Assembly: GCA_045123075.1 (NCBI GenBank)
Contig: JBGVIJ010000014.1
Coordinates: 1-23,694 of the forward strand
From: JAHHUH01 sp045123075
GTDB taxonomy: Bacteria > Bacillota > Negativicutes > Acidaminococcales > Acidaminococcaceae
Length of the DNA stretch: 23,694 bases
Direction of reading: 5' to 3'
In this document: one piece after another, positions 1 through 8,721 of the stretch
How positions within the stretch are numbered: position 1 is the stretch's first letter
Layout of the letters: every line of letters begins with the position of its first letter
Position numbers and translations under genes: made by a program
The notes under the pieces: model-generated
What the model saw: only the letters and a program-made list of their open reading frames with translations
What the model was told of the DNA's origin: nothing
Database searches by the model: none

Positions 1-140
1 CGTGAAACCAGCCTTAAGATGAGATCTCTCATAGAGTAATCTAGTAAGACACCTTGGAGAACACGAGGTTGATAGGTCGGGAGTGTAAGTACAGCAATGT
101 ATTCAGCGGACCGATACTAATATGTCGAGGGCTTGACTTA
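1..140 (+). rRNA. 23S ribosomal RNA, 3' end (partial)
   Basis: This is the last part of a 23S rRNA gene, entering from the left edge. The conserved 3' stretch is visible, including GGTTGATAGGTCGGGAGTGT near 67-86 and the terminal ACCGATACTAATATGTCGAG near 111-130. The exact 3' end near 140 is estimated from the usual position shortly after this motif. It precedes 5S rRNA in the same direction, so the window starts at the end of an rrn operon. Confidence 0.95.
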
Positions 141-201
141 AAATAACTCGTAAGTTAAAATTCTTCTGAGAAGTTTTCAGGGTATAACCTTGAAAAGAAT
201 A

Positions 202-318
<117 letters not shown>

Positions 319-321
319 TAG

Positions 322-354
322 AAAACAGCACTGCTAATGCAGTGCTGTTTTTCT
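322..354 (+). terminator. Rho-independent terminator of the rRNA operon
   Basis: A perfect 13-bp stem (322-334 with 339-351) with a 4-nt TAAT loop runs into a T-rich tail. It sits immediately after 5S rRNA, as expected for the end of an rrn operon. Confidence 0.92.
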
Positions 355-492
355 TTTATGTCATTTTTCTTTTTACTTGTTTTGTTGTAAAATAAAAATA
401 GGAAGATGATTTTATGTACTGTTCTTTTAGTTTATATAGTTTTGTGCATATCACGAATTGCTTTGCAAAAAGGCATAAAGGAGGCTAATAAA

Positions 493-972
493 ATGTGTAA
501 TAACCATAAACATTTTATGCAAGCTGCTATTGATGAGGCAGAAAAGAATTTACTTACTAACGACGGTGGCCCTTTTGGTGCGGTAATCGTTAAAGACGGA
601 AAGATTATTGCGCGTGGTCATAATGAAGTACTTAAAAACAATGACCCTACTTGTCATGCAGAAATGCAAACTATTCGTGCTGCTTGTGAAGCTTTGGGAA
701 CCTTTGATTTAAGTGATTGCGAACTTTATACTTCTTGCTATCCTTGTCCTATGTGTCTTTCTGCTACCATTTGGGCAAACATTAAGGTTGTTTACTACGG
801 CAACACTGCTAAAGATGCAGCTGACATTGGCTTTAGAGATGATTATATCTACGACTTTATTAAAGGCAACTGCGTTGACGAAAGCGTTATGAAAATTTCT
901 CCGTGTAATCGTGAAGAAACAATTGTTACCTTTAAGAAGTTTATGGATAAAAATGATAAGAAGATGTATTAA
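493..972 (+). CDS. guaD: Guanine deaminase-like nucleoside/base deaminase
   Basis: This is a 159-aa zinc-dependent deaminase of the cytidine/deoxycytidylate deaminase fold. The zinc and proton-shuttle motif HAE is at residues 55-57, and the second zinc motif PCPMC at 84-88 (C85, C88). The spacing and the C-terminal run AADIGFRDDYIYDFI resemble Bacillus-type guanine deaminase (guanine to xanthine plus ammonia, purine salvage). That assignment is from family resemblance; a tRNA adenosine deaminase is less likely because the C-terminal part matches GuaD better. I chose ATG 493 because AAAGGAGG lies just upstream. An in-frame ATG at 406 would add a 29-aa hydrophobic leader without a good ribosome site. 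The gene stands alone between the rrn terminator and the dapF promoter. Confidence 0.82.
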   Translation: MCNNHKHFMQAAIDEAEKNLLTNDGGPFGAVIVKDGKIIARGHNEVLKNNDPTCHAEMQTIRAACEALGTFDLSDCELYTSCYPCPMCLSATIWANIKVVYYGNTAKDAADIGFRDDYIYDFIKGNCVDESVMKISPCNREETIVTFKKFMDKNDKKMY

Positions 973-1040
973 AAAGCATACTTCTTTCTGTGAAACATTC
1001 TAAAAATATCGCTTATTTAGGTGTAATAAGTCTACATTTT

Positions 1041-1049
1041 TGATATAAT
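1041..1049 (+). promoter_or_regulatory. Extended -10 promoter upstream of dapF
   Basis: TGATATAAT is an extended -10 (TGn followed by TATAAT at 1044-1049). It lies about 30 nt before the dapF start and its AAAGGAGG ribosome site. No good -35 hexamer is visible, which is usual for extended -10 promoters. It would drive dapF-dapL and the following small gene. Confidence 0.6.
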
Positions 1050-1080
1050 AATTGTATGATTATTAAAGGAGGCTCTGCCT

Positions 1081-1962
1081 ATGAAAATAGAGTTTACAAA
1101 AATGCACGGTGCAGGCAATGACTATGTTTATGTGGACTGCACTAAGGAAGATTTGCCGAACCCCGGTGCAATCTCCGAATATGTAAGCCACAGACGTTTT
1201 GGTGTTGGTAGTGACGGTTTGATTATGATTTGCCCGTCCGATGTTGCGGATTTCAAAATGCGTATCTTCAACGCTGACCAATCCGAAGGCAAAATGTGCG
1301 GTAATGGTATTCGTTGCGTAGCAAAGTATGTTTATGACAATGGCTTAACTGATAAGGAAGAAATTAAAATTGATACCTTATCTGGTGTAAAAACTATTAA
1401 TGTTAATGTTGAGGAGGGTAAAGTTGTGAGTGCTAGAGTTGATATGGGTAAACCCATTTTTAGATGCAAAGATATCCCGATGATTAGTGACCATTTCATT
1501 TTCGTTGACCAAGGTCTGGTTTTGAGCGATAACTATGGTGAAGAAAAAGTTGTTTATAACGGCACTTCTATTTCTATGGGCAATCCTCACTTTGTAACCT
1601 TCGTTAAAGATGTTGATAGCCTTAACCTGGAAGAATTGGGTCCTCAATTCGAACATCATCCGCTGTTCCCCGAAGGCGTTAACACTGAATTCGTAGAAGT
1701 TATCGACAAAAATACCGTTAAATTCCGCGTTTGGGAACGTGGTAGCGGTGAAACTTGGGCTTGCGGTACCGGCGCATCTGCTGTTTGTGTAGCTGCTGTA
1801 CAAATTGGTCGCGCTGGTAAAAAAGGTGAACCTTTGACTGTTATCGCTAAAGGCGGCACTTTGCAAGTAACCTTTGATAAAAATGACCACGTATACTTGG
1901 AAGGTCCTGCAGTAACCTCTTTCACTGGTGTTGTTGAAGTTCCTGACGAAGTAGTTAAATAA
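1081..1962 (+). CDS. dapF: Diaminopimelate epimerase
   Basis: This cytoplasmic enzyme interconverts LL- and meso-diaminopimelate, the last DAP-forming step for lysine and peptidoglycan synthesis. The 293-aa length fits the family. It needs no cofactor and uses two cysteines. Both are present: C73 in MCGNGIRC (residues 72-79) and C228 in WACGTGASA (226-234). The N-terminal FTKMHGAGNDYV and the central SMGNPH are also family signatures. The start ATG is preceded by AAAGGAGG at a good distance. It is followed after 42 nt by dapL, whose product supplies LL-DAP, so the two genes carry out consecutive steps. Confidence 0.97.
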   Translation: MKIEFTKMHGAGNDYVYVDCTKEDLPNPGAISEYVSHRRFGVGSDGLIMICPSDVADFKMRIFNADQSEGKMCGNGIRCVAKYVYDNGLTDKEEIKIDTLSGVKTINVNVEEGKVVSARVDMGKPIFRCKDIPMISDHFIFVDQGLVLSDNYGEEKVVYNGTSISMGNPHFVTFVKDVDSLNLEELGPQFEHHPLFPEGVNTEFVEVIDKNTVKFRVWERGSGETWACGTGASAVCVAAVQIGRAGKKGEPLTVIAKGGTLQVTFDKNDHVYLEGPAVTSFTGVVEVPDEVVK

Positions 1963-2004
1963 TTTTAATGTAGATATTTTATTTTAAATGGGGGATTCTC
2001 AAAA

Positions 2005-3204
2005 ATGGCTTTAGTAAATGGTAATTATTGTAATCTTAAAGAAACCTATCTTTTTGCAGACATTGCACGCAAAGTAAACGCTTTCGTTGCTGCTAATCCT
2101 GAAAGAAAACTTATTCGCTTAGGCATTGGCGACGTAACTAAACCGCTTGCTCCTTGCGTTATCGAAGCTATGGAAAAAGCAGTTCAAGAAATGGGTGTGC
2201 AAGCTACTTTCCGTGGTTATGGTCCTGAACAAGGCTATGGATTTTTGCATGAAGCTTTGATTAAATACTATGCTTCTTTTGGTGTTGAACTTGCTAGCGA
2301 TGAAATTTTCGTTAGCGATGGTGCAAAAAGTGACTGCGGTAACATTACCGACATCTTCGATAACAGCAACACTATCTTGATTCCTGACCCGGTTTATCCT
2401 GTTTACTTGGATACCAACATTATGTGCGGTCGTAACGTTATTTATATGCAAGGCACTCCGGAAAACAACTTCCTGCCCATGCCTAACGATGACGTAAAAG
2501 CTGACATCATTTATTTGTGCTCTCCTAACAATCCTACTGGTTCCGCTTATAATAAAGAACAATTGGAAGCATGGGTTGCTTATGCACGCAAAAACAATGC
2601 TGTAATTTTGTACGATGCTGCTTATGAAGCATTCATTACTGACCCGGCAATTCCTCGCAGCATCTTCACTATCGCAGGTGCAAAAGAATGTGCAATCGAA
2701 TTGTGCTCCTTGTCTAAAACTGCAGGCTTTACCGGTACTCGCTGTGGTTATACTATCGTTCCCCATGGTTTGGTTCGTAAAACTGCTGATGGCAAAGATA
2801 TGGAACTTAACGCTATGTGGCTCCGTCGTCAAACCACTAAGTTTAACGGTGTTCCCTACATCATTCAACGTGGTGCAGAAGCAGTATTCACCGAAGAAGG
2901 CATCAAACAATGCCGTGAAAACATTGCTTTCTACCAAGAAAATGCTCGCATTATGATGGCTGGCTTCGATAAATTGGGCATTAAATATTTTGGTGGCGTT
3001 CACTCTCCGTATCTGTGGGTACAATGCCCCAACGGTATGTCCTCTTGGGAATTCTTCGACTTCCTGCTTGAAAAACTTGCTGTTGTTGGTACTCCGGGCG
3101 TTGGCTTCGGTAGCATGGGTGAAGGTTACTTGCGTTTGACTGCTTTCGGTAGCCGCGAAAACACCATCGAAGCAATGGAACGTATTGTTGAAGGTTTGAA
3201 ATAA
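2005..3204 (+). CDS. dapL: LL-diaminopimelate aminotransferase
   Basis: This PLP-dependent class I/II aminotransferase converts tetrahydrodipicolinate to LL-diaminopimelate in one step, bypassing the succinylase or acetylase branch. The protein is 399 aa, typical for DapL. The PLP lysine is K238 in LCSLSKTAGFTGTRCG, a very DapL-like motif. Other signatures are SDGAKSDCGNI (residues 104-114), SPNNPTG (173-179) and DAAYEAF (204-210). The start is preceded by GGGGGA. Its position directly after dapF supports the assignment over other aminotransferases. Codon use is strongly biased, as in a well-expressed gene, and leaves a long meaningless antisense reading frame. Confidence 0.96.
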   Translation: MALVNGNYCNLKETYLFADIARKVNAFVAANPERKLIRLGIGDVTKPLAPCVIEAMEKAVQEMGVQATFRGYGPEQGYGFLHEALIKYYASFGVELASDEIFVSDGAKSDCGNITDIFDNSNTILIPDPVYPVYLDTNIMCGRNVIYMQGTPENNFLPMPNDDVKADIIYLCSPNNPTGSAYNKEQLEAWVAYARKNNAVILYDAAYEAFITDPAIPRSIFTIAGAKECAIELCSLSKTAGFTGTRCGYTIVPHGLVRKTADGKDMELNAMWLRRQTTKFNGVPYIIQRGAEAVFTEEGIKQCRENIAFYQENARIMMAGFDKLGIKYFGGVHSPYLWVQCPNGMSSWEFFDFLLEKLAVVGTPGVGFGSMGEGYLRLTAFGSRENTIEAMERIVEGLK

Positions 3205-3217
3205 GAGGAGATTAGAA

Positions 3218-3643
3218 ATGAAAAAATTGTTTTTAACTCTTGTTATGGTACTGATGATGTCCGTTAGCGCAGTATGCAGTGCTGCTAATGGCAAAATGCT
3301 TTCTGCTGAAGAAAAGCTGGTTGGCGATTTCTTGAATGCTAAAAGCTATGGTGCAATTACCTCCATCATGACCGACAATATGAAAAAAAGCTTAACTGCT
3401 GATGCATGGAACAACTATAAAGAACAAGTAGCTAAAAACTTTGGCAACTTGACTATGAGAAAATTGCGCGTTGTTCAAAAATTTGACGATGCAGATGTAC
3501 TTGTATATCAAGCAATTTTTGAAAAAGTTCCTGCTGCTGAATATAGCTTCGTGTTTATGATTCAAAATGGTAAACCGATGCTGGAAAAATTCGGTTTGGC
3601 ATTGCCTCCGAAACCTCAAGCAGAACAAGCACCTGCAAAATAA
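3218..3643 (+). CDS. Small secreted protein of unknown function
   Basis: This 141-aa protein begins 13 nt after dapL behind a GAGGAG ribosome site, so it is probably co-transcribed with dapL. Residues 1-22 form a classical signal peptide: MKK, then a hydrophobic core LFLTLVMVLMMSVSAV, then CSAANG at the likely cleavage region. A cysteine near the cleavage point could indicate lipidation, but the lipobox is poor. The mature part (AEEKLVGDFLNAKSYGAI, with tryptophan and later beta-rich segments) is compatible with a small NTF2-like or DUF3887-like domain, a weak guess. The C-terminus is rich in proline, glutamine and alanine. I do not assign a function. Confidence 0.75.
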   Translation: MKKLFLTLVMVLMMSVSAVCSAANGKMLSAEEKLVGDFLNAKSYGAITSIMTDNMKKSLTADAWNNYKEQVAKNFGNLTMRKLRVVQKFDDADVLVYQAIFEKVPAAEYSFVFMIQNGKPMLEKFGLALPPKPQAEQAPAK

Positions 3644-3661
3644 GAGCATAACTAAAAATTT

Positions 3662-3695
3662 AAACTCCACGTCTTACGGCGTGGAGTTTTTGTTT
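3662..3695 (+). terminator. Rho-independent terminator after the dapF-dapL operon
   Basis: A perfect 10-bp stem (3662-3671 with 3680-3689) with an 8-nt loop is followed by a T-rich tail. It closes the dap operon. Confidence 0.88.
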
Positions 3696-3704
3696 TGGGA
3701 AGCA

Positions 3705-3733
3705 TTTATCTAAAAGGATAGTAATGTTATAAT
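3705..3733 (+). promoter_or_regulatory. Probable promoter of the nucleotidyltransferase-polA-mutM-coaE operon
   Basis: A perfect -10 TATAAT is at 3728-3733. A weak -35-like TTTATC is at 3705-3710 with 17-bp spacing. It follows the preceding terminator and precedes four closely spaced genes. Confidence 0.5.
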
Positions 3734-3809
3734 AAAAGTTAATGATTGAGAAAAAGTAGTAAAGTCTTGAATGGAAAAGAGACTGCTTTATAGAGATGGA
3801 GGTGATTTC

Positions 3810-4469
3810 GTGATAGAGATTTCTAGTTGGATGGATAAGTTTGTTGGAGTTTTGGAAGAATGCTTCGGAGACAGAGTATGGTTTGTTGGATTACAAGGAA
3901 GCTATGGACGAGGAGAAGCAACAGAAACAAGTGATATTGATGTTGTAGTTATCCTTGATGAACTTACTGCGCAAGATATTCAAGCTTATAATGCAATGTT
4001 AGATACCTTACCTAATAGGGAACTTATTTGTGGCTTTGTTTCCGGTAAAGAAGAAATTTTGAATTGGGAACCATCAGATTTATTCCAGTTTTATCACGAT
4101 ACAACACCGATAAAAGGTAGCCTTGATGAATTAGTTGCTGTAATTGATGAAGCTGTAATCGCTAGGGTAATCAAGATTGGCGCGTGCAATATCTATCATG
4201 GTTGCGTACATAATATGCTTCACGAAAAGAGTGAAGATATTTTAAAAGGCTTGTATAAAGCGGCTTCTTTTGTGATGCAAGCAATTTGTTATCAAGAAAC
4301 TGGTTGCTACGTTAAAAGCCAGAAAGATTTGCTGGAAAAAGTTTCTAGTGATGAAAGAAGTATAGTTGAAAATTTCTTGAGTCTGAAAAATGGTGGCAAG
4401 GTTGATTTTGAAGAAATGTCCAACACGTTGTTTGCGTGGTCTAAAAAATGGATTGGAAATAAAAGGTGA
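3810..4469 (+). CDS. Nucleotidyltransferase-domain protein (Pol beta superfamily)
   Basis: This 219-aa protein has a minimal nucleotidyltransferase active site: GSYGRGEATETSDID at residues 30-44, with the GS pair followed by metal-binding D42 and D44. The C-terminal half is helical (IKIGACNIYHGCVHNMLHE and following) and may be a HEPN-like or kanamycin-nucleotidyltransferase-like helical domain. Its substrate is unknown; nucleotide transfer to a small molecule or protein is typical of the superfamily. I chose GTG 3810 because GGAGG at 3798-3802 sits 7 nt upstream. An in-frame ATG at 3771 would add 13 residues with no ribosome site. The stop is 5 nt before polA, so the two are co-transcribed; the functional link is unclear. 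Confidence 0.75.
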   Translation: MIEISSWMDKFVGVLEECFGDRVWFVGLQGSYGRGEATETSDIDVVVILDELTAQDIQAYNAMLDTLPNRELICGFVSGKEEILNWEPSDLFQFYHDTTPIKGSLDELVAVIDEAVIARVIKIGACNIYHGCVHNMLHEKSEDILKGLYKAASFVMQAICYQETGCYVKSQKDLLEKVSSDERSIVENFLSLKNGGKVDFEEMSNTLFAWSKKWIGNKR

Positions 4470-4474
4470 TAAAT

Positions 4475-7087
4475 ATGTCAGATAAATTTTTAGTAATAGA
4501 TGGTAGTAGCTTAATTCACAGAGCTTTTTTCGCACTGCCCCCCTTGATGAACAAAAAAGGTTTGCACACTGGCGCAGTGTACGGCTTCTGCAATATGCTG
4601 CTGAAATTGTTGGATGAAGTTAAGCCTAAATATGTGGCTGTTGCTTTTGACAAATCTCGTAAGACTTTTAGAACAGAGATGTTTGCAGATTACAAAGGCA
4701 CTCGCAAGCCGACACCTAGCGAATTATCCGAACAGTTTCCTCTGACTATGAAAGTTTTGGAAGCGTTGAACATTGTTTCTTTGGAATTGGATAATTACGA
4801 AGCGGACGACATTATCGGTACTTTTGCAAAGCATGCTCCGGAAGATGTGGAAGTACACATTATTACCGGTGATCGTGACGAATTGCAGCTTATCGACAAA
4901 CGCACCAAGGTTTATTACACCAAGCGCGGCATTACAGATGTGCAAATTTTTGACGAGGAAGAGTTCGCTGCAAATTACGAAGGCCTCGCCCCTAAACAAC
5001 TTATTGAACTGAAAGGTTTGATGGGCGATACTTCTGATAATATTCCCGGTGTGCCTGGTGTTGGTCAAAAAACTGCCATGAAGCTTATCTTGGAATATGG
5101 CGACGTAGAAACTGTTTTGGAAAACGCAGCCAATGTTAAAGGTAAAGCTTTGCAAGCCAAATTGATGGATAACAAAGAATCAGCATTGCTTAGTAAAAAA
5201 TTGGCAACTATCTTTACTGACGTACCTGTTTCTTTAAATATGCAGGACTACGAAGTGAAATCTGTTAAGGACGAAGCACGTTCTTTGCTTTTAGATTTAG
5301 AGTTTAGAAATATGTACGAACGCTTTGCTGCTGTACTTGGTGGTAAGGTTGAAGAGGAAGCAGTTGCTGATTTCGGACTCTTTGGTGAATTTGTAGAAGA
5401 AGTTGTAAAAACTAAAAATCTTTTGGCTACTGATGCAGAAGCTAAGGTTTTCTTCGACAAGCTTGTTGGCAACGGTAAAGTTACTGCCTTCGTCGCAACT
5501 ATTGCGGGAAATCTTCCTAATTTGCTTTTCACAAAGGCAGAGTTCTACGTGGACGACAAGGTTTATGTTTTAGAAGAAGCAAGCGATGGTTGGCAACGCT
5601 TTTACGATTGGCTTGCTAACGAAAATGCTTTGAAGGCTACCTGCGATAGCAAAGAAATCTACAAAGTTTGCTTGTGCAAGGGCTTTGAAGCAAAAGGCAT
5701 TGTGGAAGATGTAGCGCTTGCTGCGTACATTGATGACTCCGGTCATGGTTCGTATGATTTGGAAGATGTAACTACTCGTTACATTTTTGGTAAAAAGGTG
5801 GAAGGTGCTGAAGCAGTAGATGCTTTGGTGAAAATCTTCCAAGAATATTTAAAAGTAAAAGAACAAGACACTTTATATAAAAATTTGGAAATGCCTGTGG
5901 CGAAAGTGCTGGCAACCATGGAATTCAACGGCGTTAAGCCTGATATGGAACTTCTGGACCAACTTTCTGAAGATATGAGCTTCCGTATTAAGAAGCTTGA
6001 AAAAGATGCAGTTGAACAAGCTGGTGAAGAGTTCAATCTGAAATCTCCTAAGCAATTGGGCGTAGTGCTTTTTGAACATTTAGGCTTGCCCGTTATCAAA
6101 AAGACTAAAACCGGTTATTCCACTGACGTTAAAGTTTTGGAAGAACTGGAAGGCAAGCATCCTTTGATAGGCACTATTTTGGAACATCGCAAACTGGCGA
6201 AGCTCCAATCCACTTATATTGATGGTTTGAAGCCTTTGAAGAATGCTGTGACCGGACGTATTCATACTCGCTTCCAACAAACTGTTACGGTTACCGGTCG
6301 TCTTTCCAGTACTGATCCTAATATGCAAAACATTCCTACCCGCACCGAAGAAGGTAAGCAAATTCGTAAGGTGTTCGTTCCCGGCGAAGGTTACGACTAC
6401 CTGATGAGCTGCGACTATTCTCAAGTTGAATTGCGTATTTTGGCATGCATTGCTAAAGACGAAGTTATGCTGGAAGCTTTCAAAAACGGACAGGACGTTC
6501 ACGCTCGTACTGCTGCAGAAGTTTTTGGTGTGCCTCTTGATGAAGTGACTAGCCAAATGCGTAGCAGAGCGAAAGCTGTAAACTTTGGTATCGTGTATGG
6601 TATTAGCGACTTTGGTTTGGCTGCACAAATTAAGGTTAGCCGCAAGGAAGCAGCAGGCTACATCGAAAGCTACTTTGAACGCTACACTGGTGTGAAGCAA
6701 TATATGGATGATATGATTGAGCTGGCTCGTAAGCAAGGTTACGTTACTACATTGCTTGGTCGCAGAAGATATCTGCCGGAAATCAACCACACCAATTTTA
6801 ACCTGCGTAGCTTTGCAGAGCGCACTGCCATTAACACTCCCATCCAAGGAACTGCGGCAGATATTATGAAGAACGCTATGGTTAAAGTTGCTGAAGCGTT
6901 GAAAGAAGCAGGACTCAAATCTCGCATCTTGCTTCAAGTACACGACGAACTTGTACTTGAAGTTCCCGAAGCTGAAAAAGAAGTTGCTGCTAAAGTAGTA
7001 AAAGAAGCTATGGAAAGCGCTGCGACTTTAGATATTCCTCTCCTTGCGGAAGTAAGCTTTGGCAAGAACTGGGCGGAAACAAAATAG
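4475..7087 (+). CDS. polA: DNA polymerase I
   Basis: This 870-aa polymerase does gap filling and Okazaki-primer removal. Residues 1 to about 290 are the 5'-3' exonuclease/FEN domain (FLVIDGSSLIHRAFF near the start, LKGLMGDTSDNIPGVPGVG later). The middle domain at about 300-470 is a degenerate 3'-5' exonuclease: the DxE proofreading motif is absent, its place being taken by VTAFVATIAGN. The polymerase domain has motif A CDYSQVELRILA (D647), motif B RSRAKAVNFGIVYG (from R696) and motif C QVHDELVLE (D824). I chose ATG 4475, with AAGGTG 6 nt upstream; an in-frame GTG at 4466 overlaps the previous stop. mutM follows after 9 nt, linking replication and repair genes. Confidence 0.97.
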   Translation: MSDKFLVIDGSSLIHRAFFALPPLMNKKGLHTGAVYGFCNMLLKLLDEVKPKYVAVAFDKSRKTFRTEMFADYKGTRKPTPSELSEQFPLTMKVLEALNIVSLELDNYEADDIIGTFAKHAPEDVEVHIITGDRDELQLIDKRTKVYYTKRGITDVQIFDEEEFAANYEGLAPKQLIELKGLMGDTSDNIPGVPGVGQKTAMKLILEYGDVETVLENAANVKGKALQAKLMDNKESALLSKKLATIFTDVPVSLNMQDYEVKSVKDEARSLLLDLEFRNMYERFAAVLGGKVEEEAVADFGLFGEFVEEVVKTKNLLATDAEAKVFFDKLVGNGKVTAFVATIAGNLPNLLFTKAEFYVDDKVYVLEEASDGWQRFYDWLANENALKATCDSKEIYKVCLCKGFEAKGIVEDVALAAYIDDSGHGSYDLEDVTTRYIFGKKVEGAEAVDALVKIFQEYLKVKEQDTLYKNLEMPVAKVLATMEFNGVKPDMELLDQLSEDMSFRIKKLEKDAVEQAGEEFNLKSPKQLGVVLFEHLGLPVIKKTKTGYSTDVKVLEELEGKHPLIGTILEHRKLAKLQSTYIDGLKPLKNAVTGRIHTRFQQTVTVTGRLSSTDPNMQNIPTRTEEGKQIRKVFVPGEGYDYLMSCDYSQVELRILACIAKDEVMLEAFKNGQDVHARTAAEVFGVPLDEVTSQMRSRAKAVNFGIVYGISDFGLAAQIKVSRKEAAGYIESYFERYTGVKQYMDDMIELARKQGYVTTLLGRRRYLPEINHTNFNLRSFAERTAINTPIQGTAADIMKNAMVKVAEALKEAGLKSRILLQVHDELVLEVPEAEKEVAAKVVKEAMESAATLDIPLLAEVSFGKNWAETK

Positions 7088-7096
7088 GAGGTAACT

Positions 7097-7918
7097 ATGC
7101 CTGAAATGCCCGAAGTGGAGCAAGTGCGAAAAACTCTTGCGCCGCGCATTACAAATAAAAAAATCACTTTCGTAGAAGTGTACTTGGATAGATTGGTTAA
7201 GCACCCTACTGTAGAAAAGTTTGTAGAAGGCTTAACCGGTAAAAGTATTTTGGAAGTTGGTCGCAAGGGTAAGTACCTTGTGCTTAAGACTGACGAGAAC
7301 CAAAAGCTTATCGTGCATTTGCGTATGACAGGCGCGTTGATTGCTCAAGATAGTGAGCAGGAAGCACCGCCTTACGCTAAAATTAAATTTACTTTGACTG
7401 ATGGCGTAACTTTGTGGTTTACTGATATCCGCACTTTTGGCACGCTGTACCTTGTTACTAACGACGATGCCTACATCGATGGTTACGAAACTTTAGGGCC
7501 GGAGCCTTTGAGTGCAGGCTTTACCTTTGAATATTTAGAGCCTTTGGCGAAAAAAGCACGCAAGCCCATTAAAACTTTTATCTTGGATCAAAAAGTAATT
7601 GCTGGCTTGGGGAACATCTATGCTGATGAATGTTTGGCGTTGAGCGGAATTAACCCTTTGCGTCACGCCAACACTTTGAACCCTGAAGAAGTGCGTGCTT
7701 TGTGTGAAGCGGTGAACGCTGTAATCGCCCAAGGTATTAAGAATCGTGGTACTACCTTCCGTGATTATAAGGATGGCGAAGGTAAGAGCGGTGAAAACCA
7801 AAAATATTTGTTGGTATATGGACGTGGGGGTAAGCCTTGCAAAAAATGTGGGGAAGCTCTGGCTACTGCCAAAGTTGGTGGCAGGGGAACCGTTTATTGC
7901 CAACATTGTCAAAAATAG
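7097..7918 (+). CDS. mutM: Formamidopyrimidine-DNA glycosylase
   Basis: This enzyme excises 8-oxoguanine and formamidopyrimidines and cleaves the abasic strand. The 273-aa length is usual. The N-terminus MPEMPEVE gives catalytic P2 (after Met removal) and E3; K59 in GRKGKYLVL matches the conserved lysine. The signature GLGNIYADE is in the middle, and a C-terminal zinc finger has C248, C251, C268 and C271. The ATG is preceded by AGGAGG. It lies 9 nt after polA and 9 nt before coaE, a common Bacillota arrangement. Confidence 0.97.
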   Translation: MPEMPEVEQVRKTLAPRITNKKITFVEVYLDRLVKHPTVEKFVEGLTGKSILEVGRKGKYLVLKTDENQKLIVHLRMTGALIAQDSEQEAPPYAKIKFTLTDGVTLWFTDIRTFGTLYLVTNDDAYIDGYETLGPEPLSAGFTFEYLEPLAKKARKPIKTFILDQKVIAGLGNIYADECLALSGINPLRHANTLNPEEVRALCEAVNAVIAQGIKNRGTTFRDYKDGEGKSGENQKYLLVYGRGGKPCKKCGEALATAKVGGRGTVYCQHCQK

Positions 7919-7927
7919 GAGAAGCTT

Positions 7928-8521
7928 ATGAAGATTATTGGTTTAACTGGTGGTATTGCTTCCGGCAAAAGTACTGTGGCGACAGAGCTGCGCAAGCACG
8001 GCATCCCTGTTTTTGATGCGGATGAAGCAAGCCGTAATGCTGTTGCCAAAGGCAGCAAAGGTCTTACTATGGTAGCAGAAGCTTTTGGTGCTGAATACTT
8101 AACTAGTGATGGCGAAATGGATAGAGCGAAAGTATCTGCCAAAGTTTTTAGCGATAAGGAAGCTTTAAAAACCTTGGAAGGAATTTTGCATAAGATTGTG
8201 TGGGACGAAGCAAAAGCTTTTATGGCGGAAGCTAAAGAAGCAGACGCGAAACTTGCAGTTTTGGACGTGCCCCTTTTGATTGAATGTAAGTGGCACGAAA
8301 GAGTGGACTGTGTTTGGCTTGTTGCCGTAAGCAAGGAACAACAAATTAAACGTGCCATGATTCGCAGTGGCTTGACTGAAGATGAAGTAAAAGCTCGTAT
8401 CGCGGCGCAAATGTCTTTGGAAGACAAAAAGAAATTCGCGGACGTGGTGCTGGATAATAGCGGTAGCTTAGAAGCAACGTTGGAGCAAGTGCGTAAAGAG
8501 CTGGAAAAAGTTTTGGCTTAA
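7928..8521 (+). CDS. coaE: Dephospho-CoA kinase
   Basis: This 197-aa P-loop kinase phosphorylates dephospho-CoA in the last step of coenzyme A synthesis. The Walker A motif GGIASGKST is at residues 8-16, FDADEASRNAV follows, and DVPLLIE is the typical later motif. AGGAG lies just upstream of the ATG. It is the last gene of the polA-mutM-coaE operon. I see no clear hairpin terminator after it; the tRNA promoter begins about 30 nt downstream. Confidence 0.96.
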   Translation: MKIIGLTGGIASGKSTVATELRKHGIPVFDADEASRNAVAKGSKGLTMVAEAFGAEYLTSDGEMDRAKVSAKVFSDKEALKTLEGILHKIVWDEAKAFMAEAKEADAKLAVLDVPLLIECKWHERVDCVWLVAVSKEQQIKRAMIRSGLTEDEVKARIAAQMSLEDKKKFADVVLDNSGSLEATLEQVRKELEKVLA

Positions 8522-8552
8522 AATTTCCTGATAGAATTTTGTTAAAAAGTTG

Positions 8553-8581
8553 TTGACACATAATTTTTGATGTGCTATTAT
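8553..8581 (+). promoter_or_regulatory. Consensus promoter of the tRNA-Leu pair
   Basis: A perfect -35 TTGACA (8553-8558) and a -10 TATTAT (8576-8581) are separated by exactly 17 bp. Transcription would begin about 20 nt before tRNA-Leu(CAG), and both tRNAs follow without an intervening terminator. Confidence 0.9.
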
Positions 8582-8610
8582 ATCTATGTTGTTATCAAAC
8601 ATCTGACGAC

Positions 8611-8696
8611 GCGGTAGTGGCGGAATGGCAGACGCGCTAGCTTCAGGCGCTAGTGGGGGCGACCCTGTGGAGGTTCAAGTCCTCTCTACCGCACCA
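8611..8696 (+). tRNA. tRNA-Leu (anticodon CAG)
   Basis: This is an 86-nt type II tRNA with encoded CCA. The acceptor GCGGTAG pairs with CTACCGC. The anticodon stem CTAGC/GCTAG encloses loop TTCAGGC, so the anticodon is CAG. It has a long variable arm and the T-arm sequence GGTTCAAGTCC. All stems are intact, so it should be functional. Confidence 0.96.
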
Positions 8697-8721
8697 TTTC
8701 AAAACTATCAAAACTCCAAAT

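Noticed and set aside
406..492. Longer N-terminus with a hydrophobic leader for the guanine deaminase-like gene
   Set aside because: AAAGGAGG directly precedes ATG 493, and the deaminase fold begins there. ATG 406 has no ribosome site, and a membrane leader is not expected for this family.
2119..3294. 391-codon open frame on the minus strand opposite dapL
   Set aside because: It is an antisense shadow caused by the strong codon bias of dapL; the product has no recognisable features.
6080..6943. 287-codon minus-strand frame opposite polA
   Set aside because: It is antisense to conserved polymerase motifs and low in complexity; a shadow frame.
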